Assembly (NCBI GenBank): GCA_900108205.1
Contig: FNUU01000009.1
Location: forward strand, 1-64,000
Origin: Eubacterium ruminantium
GTDB lineage: Bacteria > Bacillota > Clostridia > Lachnospirales > Lachnospiraceae
Reading direction: 5' to 3'
DNA length: 64,000 nt
Made by a program: the position numbers and the translations under genes. Under the pieces are notes generated by a model that ran no database searches, was not told the DNA's origin, and saw nothing but the letters and a program-made list of their open reading frames with translations. Shown here one piece after another: positions 46,172 through 56,600 of the stretch. How positions within the stretch are numbered: the first letter of the stretch is position 1; each line of letters begins with the position of its first letter.

Positions 46172-46288
46172 ACTTAGTTGCGGTTTTGTTGCGGGGAAGA
46201 TAGTAAACTGTGATTTGTATCAGATGGAAAAGGTAGTAGCTGACAAGCCTCTCATTTGAAACAAATAATATATTGGAGGAACAACGAT

Positions 46289-49051
46289 ATGCCAGAATCC
46301 AAAACATCAAAATATCAGTTTTATCAATTCGATACTGAGAAAGCGCCAAATATGGCGTCTTTTGTGATATACGGACTTCTGAAGGATCAGCTCAGCCCTG
46401 AAGAAAAGGATGAGATCTTTAAGAAGATAAGTGTTTTTTACGTCATGAAAACTCAGGCCGGTACAGGCTTTGATGACGTGTATGGAAGAGGAATCGCAAG
46501 AATTGCGGAAAGTGGAGATTTGGACCGGTATTATACAGCGGTGAATGGCCCGAGGTATGCCATGACTTCAAGTGAAGAGTTTTATAAGCGTCCTACTGAC
46601 CAAATGGATCCTGCACTGAAGGTGTTTAAGGAAGGAATGACTGAACTTGCTGATGTCATGAAGAAGAAAAGGTCAAATATTCATTTCAGTTCGGAAGCTG
46701 AGAAGAACTATTATGATCTTATGCTGCTTATGATGGAGGATATGGCAAAGGAGAGAGGCTGGAGAGATAACATTGAATCAGATATTTCGTATGAATATGC
46801 ATGGAATACGGAAATAAAGTTCAGATTCACAGCTGCTAATCCATTTTTAAACTTTGAAATAGATGAGAATCATCCTGTCTTTAAGGTGCTTCTGAATGAG
46901 ATGGATGACAAAATGGCACTTTCTCTGGTTGGAGAAACAGGAATTCCGGATGCGACAGCCGGCGGTATCAGGACTATGAAAAAGCTTGAAGAGCATATTA
47001 AGACAGCTGATATTGGCCGAGATGAGCTTATCCGTGAATACGAAGCTCAGCAGGTCAGAATGGAAAAGGCTTTAAATATCAGTCGGGAAACCTTTGCAAA
47101 ATTGGAAAAGGCTCATGTGGTAGAGAATAAACTTGAAGAGTTTACCAATGGCAGCAGAGCCTATGGGTATGTTCTTGATGATGTTATTGCGAAAAAGGAT
47201 CTCCTAAAAGCGGGCTGGCCGGCAGCTGATATTCAGAATCTGGCAATGGTCAGAAGACTGATCGGCCACCTGGATTCGAGAAATTCTACAGAACCGTCAA
47301 GGTATCAGGAAGAATATGATCTCATTATGAGGAATATGAATGAGGAAGCACAAAAGCAGCCTCAGACAGACGCGGAAAAGGAAGCCAAGGAGCAGAGACA
47401 GAGGGAGTTAGAGGCAAAGAAAGCATTACTTGAAGCTCAGAAGCCTCAGATAGATGCTGCACCTGGTCTTACAGCAGAACTGAAACAGCTCTGGAATGAG
47501 TTGATAGACGGCAAGGGTATGACCGAAGCCGACAGAAATGCCAGACTCACAAAGCTGAACGGATTCCTTAACAAGGCAAAGGATAATATAGAATTTGCAG
47601 AGGCAAAATTCATTCAGAACAGAGTTTCCGGAATGATACAGAGAGAGCTTGAACCGTCAGAGAAAGCACTCCTTTCCGAAAATATCTCCGGTTATGTTAA
47701 GAGTATAGAGGCTGTTGATCCGACGCTTGTAAGCTCATCAAAGCAGTTCAGTAACTTTAAGACTGCACTGAAGGAGCTTGAAAGACTGAAGAGAAATCTT
47801 GATGTCAATAATCCTGAAAAGGTTAATGAATATAAGGAAAAGGTTAAGAAAGCCGCGGAGAAGGCTACTGTATATCTGAGATACAAGACTTATCAGAATA
47901 AGGGACCGAATAAGGAGAAGCATAAACGTTCCGAACTTGAAAAGAAGAGAATAAATACGGTGGATGCCATTCTTAACGGACTGAAGAGTCTTACAGTTCC
48001 GGGAACTGATGAATTGATCATTCCGGAGAATAATAATTACCGTGTGTTTGACGCCTCGGATTCCAAAGGAATTTTGGGAGAATATACAGACTCTCCGAAG
48101 ACAAATGTTTATGACAAGCTTATGGAGCGTTATACCGGACGTGGAGTTGTAAACGGTACATCCGATAAGATGAAGAAGGCTTTTGCCAAAGCGCTTACAG
48201 GATATCTTCTTAAAAAGGAGAATCCTAAGGCTCCATTTGATAAGAAAAAAGCGAAGAAAGTGTTTGAAGCGATAAACAGAGAACTTCGTGTAAAGGAAAT
48301 GACAGATGAACAGCTTAGAGAAGCTCTTCAGAGTCCTGATAAGCTGCCGGAAGCTATAGTGAAGCAACGTGCCAATGTTTATGCTCCGGAAAGTGAAGCT
48401 GAATATACAGCACTTATAAAGAGCATGAAGTCCTTGTATCATATAATTACCAGTAAAGATAAGGAAACTCCGCTATACAACAAGGTATTTGACTGTGTCA
48501 GAAAGCTGGCACACCTTCCGGAGACTCTTGATGGCATTGACAAGGATAAGGCCTTCAGGATTGTAGAAAAAAACGGTCAGGAAATCGTCAGATATTCCAG
48601 GGAACGTATGATCAAGATTCCGGGAATATATATAGATCAAAATTTCAGAAATATTTACCTTATACTGCATTCGTTTTATGATCACTGTCCGGGAATGAAG
48701 GGATTGGTTAATGATCTTGTGTATGAGTATAATACTAATAGAGGGGCAGAGAAAACCAGGGACGGAAGGTTTTATATATCAGATATGGCGTATTTTGACT
48801 TTGATCATTACGATTCGGAAAGGCAGGATAATATTCTTTCGGCAATAAATGAAAATAGCAGACCCCTGCGTGCGGGGTATAGCAGGAAACTTAAGCAGGA
48901 AATGTTCGATGCCGTAAAGCCTTTCGATCAGAATGAGGTAAGAAACAAACTTAAGAATGATAAGGCGCAGGCAAAGGATAACGACGCGCCGGTTAAGGGC
49001 AAGAAACTTGAAAAAACTGAAGTAAGACCTAGAAGAAACAGTATGGGTTAA
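46289..49051 (+). CDS. Giant leaderless helical protein A, unknown function
   Basis: A 920-residue protein with no signal peptide or membrane helix; it is almost wholly charged and helical, with coiled-coil-like regions (about 365-405, rich in E, K, Q, A). I recognise no known domain. A segment near residues 530-570 (KATVYLRYKTYQNKG, later KRINTVDAIL) resembles KYMEGKEKVRNTKEG in the second giant protein at 53677. Both end in a basic tail closing with MG or MGR. The start is ATG 46289 with TTGGAGGAACAA upstream. It is directly preceded by the palindrome array. Large proteins of this look are expanded in some Lachnospiraceae (memory only). A structural or secreted effector role is a guess. Confidence 0.75.
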   Translation: MPESKTSKYQFYQFDTEKAPNMASFVIYGLLKDQLSPEEKDEIFKKISVFYVMKTQAGTGFDDVYGRGIARIAESGDLDRYYTAVNGPRYAMTSSEEFYKRPTDQMDPALKVFKEGMTELADVMKKKRSNIHFSSEAEKNYYDLMLLMMEDMAKERGWRDNIESDISYEYAWNTEIKFRFTAANPFLNFEIDENHPVFKVLLNEMDDKMALSLVGETGIPDATAGGIRTMKKLEEHIKTADIGRDELIREYEAQQVRMEKALNISRETFAKLEKAHVVENKLEEFTNGSRAYGYVLDDVIAKKDLLKAGWPAADIQNLAMVRRLIGHLDSRNSTEPSRYQEEYDLIMRNMNEEAQKQPQTDAEKEAKEQRQRELEAKKALLEAQKPQIDAAPGLTAELKQLWNELIDGKGMTEADRNARLTKLNGFLNKAKDNIEFAEAKFIQNRVSGMIQRELEPSEKALLSENISGYVKSIEAVDPTLVSSSKQFSNFKTALKELERLKRNLDVNNPEKVNEYKEKVKKAAEKATVYLRYKTYQNKGPNKEKHKRSELEKKRINTVDAILNGLKSLTVPGTDELIIPENNNYRVFDASDSKGILGEYTDSPKTNVYDKLMERYTGRGVVNGTSDKMKKAFAKALTGYLLKKENPKAPFDKKKAKKVFEAINRELRVKEMTDEQLREALQSPDKLPEAIVKQRANVYAPESEAEYTALIKSMKSLYHIITSKDKETPLYNKVFDCVRKLAHLPETLDGIDKDKAFRIVEKNGQEIVRYSRERMIKIPGIYIDQNFRNIYLILHSFYDHCPGMKGLVNDLVYEYNTNRGAEKTRDGRFYISDMAYFDFDHYDSERQDNILSAINENSRPLRAGYSRKLKQEMFDAVKPFDQNEVRNKLKNDKAQAKDNDAPVKGKKLEKTEVRPRRNSMG

Positions 49052-49116
49052 AACAGTTGAATATAGGTGATATCGGATAGCCGGGGAATCTCGGAATCCA
49101 CGGGGAGGACTGCTTG

Positions 49117-52100
49117 ATGAAACAGAAGGTTAAAGTAATTATCGGAGTATTCATTCTTATATTTTTGCTTATTCCCAAAGTAAAAATATCTGCTTCAAAC
49201 AACAGGGTTGTCCGTGTTGGATATTATGAAAACGAAGTTTTTCAAGAGGGAGCGCAGGAAGGTAAGATCAAGACAGGCTATGCTTATGAGTATTATCAGA
49301 AGCTTCTGGAATACACGGGCTGGCAGTATGAGTATGTATACGGTGAGTTCGGTGATCTTTATCAAATGCTTCTTGATGGAGAAATCGATCTGTTGGCCGG
49401 CCTTGCGAAGAAGGAGGACAGGGTTGATATCATTGGTTATCCTGATGCTCCTATGGGCAACGAAACCTATAATCTTGTAAAGCATAATGTAGATGAGGAC
49501 ATCACGGTTGATCCTTCATCTCTGAATGGGAAGAAGATAGGTGTTCTTGACAGCGCCATGAAGGGAACTTTGAAGGATTTTCTTGATACACATAAGGTTA
49601 ATGCTGAGGTTGAGGTTTTTCGCGATTATGAGCCGCTCTTTGAAGCGTTTGACAAGCATGAGGTGGATGTGCTTGCCGCAGAGGGTGATGGCGCGTACGG
49701 ACGTCCAAATGCGGAACTGCTGTATTCCTTCGGGGCTTCAGATTATTATCTATGCGTAAATAAGGCGGATTCGGAGCTGCTTGCTGAGCTTAATATGGCT
49801 CAGACGGAGCTGGCTATTGATGAACCGAATTATATCAATTTTTTAAGAAGTAAATATTATCCGGTCAGTATTTCCAGCCGTGCTTTTTCTGCAGCGGAGA
49901 AGCAGTGGCTAGCCGAACATAAGGAACTTAAGGTAGGGTATCTGAATGATTTCCTGCCTTATTGTGATACAGACAGTTCCGGAAATGTTACCGGTGTAAT
50001 AAAAGATATAATTCCGCGTATTATTGAGAACCTTGATATAACAGGTCTGGAAATCTCATATAAGTGTTATGACAGTTATGATGATATGATCGCTGCTCTG
50101 AATGTTGATGAGATAGATGTTGCATTTCCGGTAGGCGGCGGACTGTATTATTCTGAAGAAAACGGTATCCTGCAGTCAGGTGCGGCAGTATCGGCGACAA
50201 CAGATATTGTGTATAAGGGTGATTACAGTGAGAATACGACAGATAGTTTTGCTGTAAATAAAAACAATCGAGTGCAGTACTATTTTATAAAAACCTATTA
50301 CCCGAGTGCAAAGGTGGAATTCTATAACTCGATTGAAGCCTGTCTTGAAGCTGTCAAGGATGGCCGGGTTGGAAGCACCACTCTGGATGGCCTCCGGGCA
50401 AATGACATGCTTAAAAACAGTAAATACAAGAAGCTGTCACATCTGCAGACGATGCACGAAGATGACAGATGTTTTGGTGTCAGAATAGGCGATGAAGGAC
50501 TTCTTAAACTAATTAATCGTGGAATAAACGTGCTTGGTTCTGATTATGCGCAGAATATGGCTTTCCGTTATACAGATCAGCTGTATCGCACTACTTTAAG
50601 TGATATGATCCGTGAAAATGCTGTATTTTTCGGAGGGCTGCTCTTTGTTGTTGCTACCGTGATAATTGCCTTACTCGTACGTGATAAGAGACGCTCAAAA
50701 CGTGAGCTTATTGCTAAGGAAAATGCTAGAAAAGAGCTTGATGAAGCATTGGGTGTAGCGGTGGAAGCAAATAAAGCGAAAAGCGCATTTTTATCCAGCA
50801 TGAGCCATGAAATACGTACACCGATGAATGCTATCATCGGTCTCGATAACCTTGCGCTGAAGAATGATTCTCTTCAGGATGAAACGAGGGAGTATCTCGA
50901 GAAGATTGGAGAAAGTGCAAGACATCTGCTCGGACTGATAAATGATATTCTTGATATGAGCCGCATAGAATCAGGCCGGCTCACCCTGAATAAAGAAGAA
51001 TTCTCTTTGGGTTCTATTCTTGAACAGATAAATACAATGGTAATGTCCCAATGTGACGAAAAGGGACTTAAATATGAATATAAGCTGATTGGCGACATCA
51101 ATGATCGTTATGTTGGTGATGAAATGAAGCTGAAGCAGATGCTGATAAATATTTTGGCCAATGCGATCAAGTTCACGGAAGCACCCGGAAACGTAGCAAT
51201 GACAGTTGAACGTATTGCTGTATATGGCGACCATTCTACGGTAAGATTTGTGATAAAGGACACCGGAATCGGTATGGATAAGGAGTTCATACCGAAGATA
51301 TTTGATTCCTTTGCGCAGGAGGACAGCAGCAGGACCAGCAAATACGGAAGTACCGGCCTCGGAATGGCTATTACAAAGAATATAGTCGAGCTTATGAATG
51401 GCTCAATTTCCGTGACATCGGAGAAGGGTGTCGGAAGCGAGTTTACTGTTGTGGTAACGCTTGGAAACTGTGAGAGTGAGGACGGCAGAACAGCTGAATG
51501 CGGAAGTGAATGTCAGGGAGATAGATGCGCTGATGGCTATGGTGGAAAGAGAATATCGGAATCATCTGCCGGCAGTGGTGCGAAGAGGATGTCGGAATCA
51601 TTTGCCGGCAGTGGTGGAAAGAAGACATCGGAATCATCTGCCGGTAGTGGTGGAAAGAAGACATCGGAATCATCTGGCGTCGGTGGTGGAGAAGATTCGG
51701 CTATATCGTCCGATGGTACAGGCAGCGGAGAGCAGGGACGCACATCACTCAAAGACAGAAGGATACTCCTTGCGGAGGATGTGGAGATAAATGCTGAGAT
51801 CATCAAACAGATCATTCTGATGAAGGAGGCGACGATCGAGCATGCAGCCAACGGCAGGATTGTCGTGGAAATGTTTGCAAACAGTCCGGTTGGATATTAT
51901 GATGCTGTGCTTATGGATGTTCGTATGCCGGAGATGGACGGACTTGAAGCAGCTGCTTCCATACGTGCTCTGGACAGACCGGATGCAAAAACCGTACCGA
52001 TCATTGCGCTGACCGCAAATGCATTTGATGAAGATGTGCAAAGATCGCTCCAGGTTGGAATGAATGCCCACCTGTCCAAGCCGGTTGAGCCGGAAAATCT

Positions 52101-52131
52101 CTACCGAACTTTAGAGGAATTGATATCATAA
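49117..52131 (+). CDS. Hybrid histidine kinase with two solute-binding sensor domains
   Basis: A 1004-residue hybrid kinase. It has a signal-anchor (about 5-25), two extracellular SBP_bac_3-type domains (about 30-255 and 265-490), and a membrane helix (about 507-528). HisKA carries the phospho-His in SSMSHEIRTPMNA; HATPase_c has ILANAIKFTE, FVIKDTGIGMD and YGSTGLGMAI. A flexible linker of 12-residue repeats (GGKKTSESSAGS type) leads to a receiver domain with the phospho-Asp in AVLMDVRMPEMDG. It probably senses amino-acid-like ligands. GGGGAGG stands 8 bases before ATG 49117. No DNA-binding response regulator follows, so the output is unknown. Confidence 0.9.
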   Translation: MKQKVKVIIGVFILIFLLIPKVKISASNNRVVRVGYYENEVFQEGAQEGKIKTGYAYEYYQKLLEYTGWQYEYVYGEFGDLYQMLLDGEIDLLAGLAKKEDRVDIIGYPDAPMGNETYNLVKHNVDEDITVDPSSLNGKKIGVLDSAMKGTLKDFLDTHKVNAEVEVFRDYEPLFEAFDKHEVDVLAAEGDGAYGRPNAELLYSFGASDYYLCVNKADSELLAELNMAQTELAIDEPNYINFLRSKYYPVSISSRAFSAAEKQWLAEHKELKVGYLNDFLPYCDTDSSGNVTGVIKDIIPRIIENLDITGLEISYKCYDSYDDMIAALNVDEIDVAFPVGGGLYYSEENGILQSGAAVSATTDIVYKGDYSENTTDSFAVNKNNRVQYYFIKTYYPSAKVEFYNSIEACLEAVKDGRVGSTTLDGLRANDMLKNSKYKKLSHLQTMHEDDRCFGVRIGDEGLLKLINRGINVLGSDYAQNMAFRYTDQLYRTTLSDMIRENAVFFGGLLFVVATVIIALLVRDKRRSKRELIAKENARKELDEALGVAVEANKAKSAFLSSMSHEIRTPMNAIIGLDNLALKNDSLQDETREYLEKIGESARHLLGLINDILDMSRIESGRLTLNKEEFSLGSILEQINTMVMSQCDEKGLKYEYKLIGDINDRYVGDEMKLKQMLINILANAIKFTEAPGNVAMTVERIAVYGDHSTVRFVIKDTGIGMDKEFIPKIFDSFAQEDSSRTSKYGSTGLGMAITKNIVELMNGSISVTSEKGVGSEFTVVVTLGNCESEDGRTAECGSECQGDRCADGYGGKRISESSAGSGAKRMSESFAGSGGKKTSESSAGSGGKKTSESSGVGGGEDSAISSDGTGSGEQGRTSLKDRRILLAEDVEINAEIIKQIILMKEATIEHAANGRIVVEMFANSPVGYYDAVLMDVRMPEMDGLEAAASIRALDRPDAKTVPIIALTANAFDEDVQRSLQVGMNAHLSKPVEPENLYRTLEELIS
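51541..51681 (+). repeat. Four tandem 36-bp repeats in the kinase linker
   Basis: A 36-base unit starting GGTGGAAAGA occurs three full times plus a partial copy and encodes GGKRISESSAGS-like 12-mers, in frame. The linker length can therefore vary without breaking the protein. Confidence 0.9.
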
Positions 52132-52160
52132 ATTTACTTTTGTTTTCACAGAAACATGAC

Positions 52161-52190
52161 GGGGCCGGAGTGAATCCAGCCCCATTTTTA
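52161..52190 (+). terminator. Terminator after the hybrid kinase
   Basis: GGGGC (52161-52165) pairs with GCCCC (52179-52183), with two more G-C pairs inside, followed by ATTTTTA. Confidence 0.75.
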
Positions 52191-52279
52191 ATTTGGTCTT
52201 CATGGAATGTAATTACGTCATATTTAGTCTAAATGACTAAATTAAACATATGTTTGACAAAGAGTATTAGCGGTGATAG

Positions 52280-52385
52280 TATAATCTTAAAGGTGCTACC
52301 GATAGACGGTTAGCCCTGATTAATTAGTAGTTATAAAAATAACCGCCGAGTCATTTCAGGGATGATAGGGCGGTTATTTTTTTGT
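52280..52385 (+). ncRNA. Candidate antitoxin RNA of a type I toxin-antitoxin pair
   Basis: TATAAT (52280-52285) with TTGACA at 52254 (20-base gap, longer than ideal) would start a short RNA near 52292. It holds a small stem (GCTACCG with CGGTTAGC) and ends at a perfect 13-bp hairpin (AAAAATAACCGCC with GGCGGTTATTTTT, 52335-52347 and 52369-52381) with a T-run. The hairpin is shared with the convergent toxin gene, giving the fst-like layout of overlapping terminators. Confidence 0.45.
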
Positions 52386-52469
52386 CTTGCTATTACGACC
52401 TATCATATAGCCAAGACTGAAGAATGTTGCACATAAGCTGATAACAGCTATAAGATCAGTAATAGTCAA
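52374..52469 (-). CDS. Candidate holin-like small hydrophobic toxin (31 aa)
   Basis: On the minus strand, a TTG at 52469 encodes a 31-residue peptide: TITDLIAVISLCATFF opens a single membrane helix, then SLGYMIGRNSKTKK, a basic end. The composition is that of the putative holin-like or fst-like type I toxins common in Firmicutes. The stop codon lies within the shared terminator at 52374-52376. The ribosome site is weak (AGAGAA), which lowers confidence. It would act at the membrane and be silenced by the convergent RNA. Confidence 0.5.
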   Translation of the reverse strand: MTITDLIAVISLCATFFSLGYMIGRNSKTKK

Positions 52470-52576
52470 TCTGCAGTTCTCTTGTTGAAATTGTTTTATT
52501 GAATGACAAAAAAACTGGTTTTATAATGGGAATTGTAATGGAAAGCAATATATAGTGTAAGTTTAAGGAGGTGCCT

Positions 52577-53355
52577 ATGACTACCAACTTTGACTATTTA
52601 AAAAATGAACCGAGGTTTTCGACATTTGCTGATATAGCTATTTCGGCGGAAAAGATTATTCTCATGGATCCTGAGGCCAGTATTATGAACAGCCGCAGGG
52701 CGATGGAGTACGCTCTTAAGTGGATGTACTCGGTTGATGCTGAATTGGAAATGCCATATCAGGATAATCTTCAGAGCCTGATGAATGCTGAGGACTACAG
52801 GCAGATAATTGGTCAGGATCTGTGGAGACGTATGGATTACATACGTAGAAGCGGAAATGCTGTGGCTCACAAATGCATCTCTCAAAGCGGAGTTATCAGC
52901 TCGTAGACAGGAACAGCAGGAGACTTATGTTCCAAAGCCGCTTGATCTTTCGGAGTATAAAACCAGGAAGCTTTATATTGATTCCATGCTTAATGATGCA
53001 GGATGGATCGAAGGGAAGAACTGGCTTAATGAAGTTGAACTTCCGGGGATGCCGAATAAGTCTGAAGTTGGATATGCGGATTATGTTTTATATGATGATA
53101 CTCATAAGCCGCTTGCGGTTATAGAAGCGAAGCGTACCTGCGTAGATGTGGCTAAAGGCAGACAGCAGGCAGATATACTTTGTGAATCAGATCGTCGAGT
53201 ACATAGTTTATAATGGAATGATGAAAGATTTATCTGTTTTGCAGGAGTCGCCATTTACAGATCGTGGCAGTATTGTGGAGATTTTTACTGACTTAAATGT
53301 GTGGATGGGTATAAGAAAGATTATAGATAATATTAATGCAAATGCTGCGGCATAG
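52577..53355 (+). pseudogene. hsdR: Broken type I restriction enzyme subunit R
   Basis: Three pieces of one HsdR gene remain in order. Residues 1-95 (TTNFDYLKNEPRFSTFADIA, DUF4145-like) start with AAGGAGGTGCCT before ATG 52577. Then after a frame change near 52875 comes the HSDR_N nuclease region (KAELSARRQEQQ, EVGYADYVLYDD, AVIEAKRTCVDVAKGRQQA, which holds the E-x-K core). After a second junction near 53175 comes the C-terminal end (FVNQIVEYIVYNGMMKDL to NANAAA). The whole helicase motor is missing. It cannot make a working enzyme; no hsdM or hsdS is present. Confidence 0.85.
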
Positions 53356-53400
53356 ATTTGTATACTGAGGGAGGGGCGCAATGCGTCCCTTCTCTGGTAT

Positions 53401-53525
53401 GTGCCATATCACTGCGTGATATGCAGTACTTGCTTCGCAAGTTCTGGTTCTGCTCCGCAGAACGCATCTGTCCTGCGGACAGACTCACGGGACCCTTCCT
53501 CGTTGCACTCGGGCAATCCCGTTAC
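53401..53525. repeat. Third, partial copy of the palindrome array
   Basis: About 125 bases match the middle and end of the 238-bp unit of 45696-46171. Stems hold while loops change: ACTTGC-TTC-GCAAGT here against GACTTGC-GCT-GCAAGTC there, and TTCTGC-TCC-GCAGAA against loop TTT. It lies directly upstream of the second giant gene, after the broken hsdR. Confidence 0.8.
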
Positions 53526-53576
53526 TGTGTTGCGCTTTTGTTACCTTAAAATGATATAATGATTATTGTTGAAAAT

Positions 53577-53640
53577 AATTGGACAAGATACCCGGGGAAC
53601 GTTAGTCCCGAAGGGTTATGAGATGCGTTTTTGCTTATCA
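53577..53640. repeat. Degenerate copy of the REP/MITE-like repeat
   Basis: GACAAGATACCCGGGGAACG and TTATGAGATGCGTTTTTGCTT follow the order of the second and third hairpins in copies A and B (24566 and 59830). The first hairpin is mostly lost. It sits in the 5' region of the second giant gene. Confidence 0.55.
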
Positions 53641-53676
53641 TTCGAAATCATATTTATAAAACAGGAGGAGGCCATC

Positions 53677-56600
53677 ATGCCAAGAAAATCAGGGGATAGT
53701 AATAATATAGATCTGGATAATGCCAGACCAACAGGCGGCAGTAATGGTGTAATTAAAACAATCAGTCGGGCTGATCTTACAAAGGATTACAAAAAAAAGG
53801 TAGAGGCAAATAAGACTAATATTGTCAGAACCGCGTTTGCACAGCAGGAACTTATAGACAAGATGTGGCTGTATCATCTCATAAATGCCAAGAATGATAT
53901 GGTGAATAATTCGGGCTTTCTTTCGACCGGAAAAGCGAAGGAAGGCGGCTTTCCGGGAGAGGCAGAGCCGACAGATCTGGAACTTGAGCAGGCGGAGGAA
54001 ATCACAAATGACGTACTTACTGCCGCATTTCCAAATACAGGTTTTGATAAATTTCGGGAATTCTATACAACACTGGGCGTCATCAAGGGGAAGATCCTTC
54101 ATGATATGGCTAAGCGCCGCAAGGAAATCTATGATGGACTTACAGATGAGAATCAGGAACTGAAAAATAAGAAGGCGGACTATCTGATCACAGTAACAAA
54201 AAATAAGGAAGGCTACATGTTTGAGGCTCAGAACTCTCTTCTGAGGGATATGCTGAGTAAAACTGAGCAGACAGCAGTCGGCGAGGCGGGGTTTGAATAT
54301 GCGCAGATTCTGAATAATGGTTTCAAAGAGGAATGCAGAGATATCCTTGGCAATAAAGAGAAGCTTACAGTGGAGCATTTTTTTGAGATACTTGAAATCG
54401 ATGAAACGGACCAGAATATATTTCTTAAAAAATATGGATGCCGGAAAACAGACAATCTGTACTCAGTACTCTTTGAAAATCAAATAAGCAAGAGAGAGGA
54501 TGATAAAGCCTATCGGGCTCTGAAAACCGATGAAGAGCGTAATAATTATCTGGATAAGTTTGTGCGTTCTGAAATGATGAGTATTTACCCGGATTATAAG
54601 AAAAAGCAGTGGATCAATCAGGGTAAAAAACTTTATAGATCGACCAGACCTGAGGATGAGTATGCGGAGATTGATGAGGGACAGAAGATTGAAGATATAA
54701 TCATGTCCGAGGACAGATTCAAATCTCTGAAAAAAGAACTGGCAGATAACGGAAGAATAGCTAATCCTGAGGCGAAAACAACTGATGAAGCACTCGAGTC
54801 TATTCATGAAATAAGAGATGAAAAGAAAGAAGAATTCTTTATAAAAGATTTAAGAGAGCTGGAAACCGGTCTGTATTCCGGTAAAACCTTTGGCATGACC
54901 AGGACCCTGCGAGAGCCGATTGATAATCTTGATCATAAGGAAGAATATAAGAAGGTAGAGAGTACTTATAATTCACAAGCATCTACAGCGGACAAGTACT
55001 GGCTGGGCTTTTGCTATAATATGAAAGGAAGGTGCTTATATAGCGGAAGCCGGATTTCAAAGGATATTGTAGAACGTAAGAAGCTTGGTTTTCATGAATC
55101 AGGTCATTTTACTGATACTGACAGGAAAAATGAAGACGATTTCAATAATGGAGTAGCTGAAGTATTATCTAATCAGCTGACTTTTGCGAGTCTAGAGGAA
55201 ACCATTAAAATGATGGGAAAGATGAGAGCAAAAGTTAAGGTGATGCAGGGGAAGAATTTCGAACAGCTTTACCGGGGATTTGAAGGGGATCCAAAACAGA
55301 AAGAAAAGGCAATTGAGCTGTTTCGTCAGGCAGATATGTTTGCTGCTTTTGAAATGGTGGATGTTTATCAACAGAGCATTCTTTTAATGCTTGACACAAA
55401 AATGAAGGAAGTAGTTTCCGGAGGACTTAAAATCACAGAAAATATAACGTATAGGGAAGTGTTTCAACAACTTGGGAGAGATGCTGAGGAAGCAGAAAAA
55501 GCTTTAGAAGTCTATAGGACAATACAACCCGGTGCCGAATTGGATAAAAAAATTAAAGATGTCGTCAACCTCGGAAATGATAGTGGCGACGTTCTTTTAT
55601 CGAATCTGAAGGAAGCAATCCTGCGTGGCTGGACAGCTTTATGGCTTGTGGAGGGTGAAAAAGAAGCTTCCGAAAGAATGAATGACAAGGAAAGAGCATA
55701 TTATTCCTCAGGAAATGAACTGAAGGAGCGTGGCGAACAGGAGTATCATCCGGAAGGCATAGAAGAATGGGCAAATGGTCCTGGAAAGGAAATTGCAAAT
55801 AAGGTATTAAAAGCGCACACAGTCAATGAACTCGGAAGGTATAAGGCAATCGTAACGAGTGAACGCAGTATGGGTGTTGCCGGTGATGAAAAATCGGCTG
55901 ATGGTCTGTTCCGGGAGTACGTGGAAGAAAAAAGTTCCTATATCTCTGATATTATCAAGCATCCGGAGCAAAGTGAAGAGATCGTGAGGACCATGCTGCG
56001 GAAACCTTCATGGTATAAAATACTGATGAAGCCAAAGAGTAAGGGTGAAAAGGATTATGATACCTATGAAGAGTATCATAGAACCGACAAGTGCTTCAGT
56101 GACAGGGAGAAGATGATCGACAGTTTGTCCAAGGTCATGGCGGCTCAGGTTTCGAAGGCTCAGAAGCTGCCGTTCAATCTTAAGAATGTGCGTCTGATGG
56201 CGTCACAGATCCGCGAGATATGCGTTTTGGACCAAATGAAGGATGAAGTGATCCTTGAAGCTCTTCGAGATGCGGATGCGGCTAAAAGACTGATGCATCT
56301 TAATCGTGACAGTCTCTATAAGGTGCCGCAGGGAAATCTTAAGAGCCTCTGCACAGCCATGAAGAAGCTCCATGATAATATGGTAAATGATGACGGACAC
56401 AGCAGAGAATATCAGAAGCTTTCTGATAACATCAAAAAGCTGGCTGAAATAGAAGAGACAACAGCAGATATGACTCCGAATAAGAGAGATAAGGAGATCA
56501 TGAAAACGGTTGTGAATCTGGTCCAGGCGGCTTCAAAATATATGGAAGGAAAAGAAAAGGTACGTAATACAAAGGAAGGTAATGCGTGCTTTAACAATGC

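Noticed and set aside
45669..46259. Open frames of about 120 and 142 codons across the palindrome arrays
   Set aside because: They read the same repeat twice, are dominated by palindromic DNA and Cys/Arg/Leu runs, and lack ribosome sites. The conserved stems better explain the sequence.
53566..53676. N-terminal extension of giant protein B
   Set aside because: It lies in a degenerate repeat and lacks a ribosome site, while ACAGGAGGAGG precedes ATG 53677.
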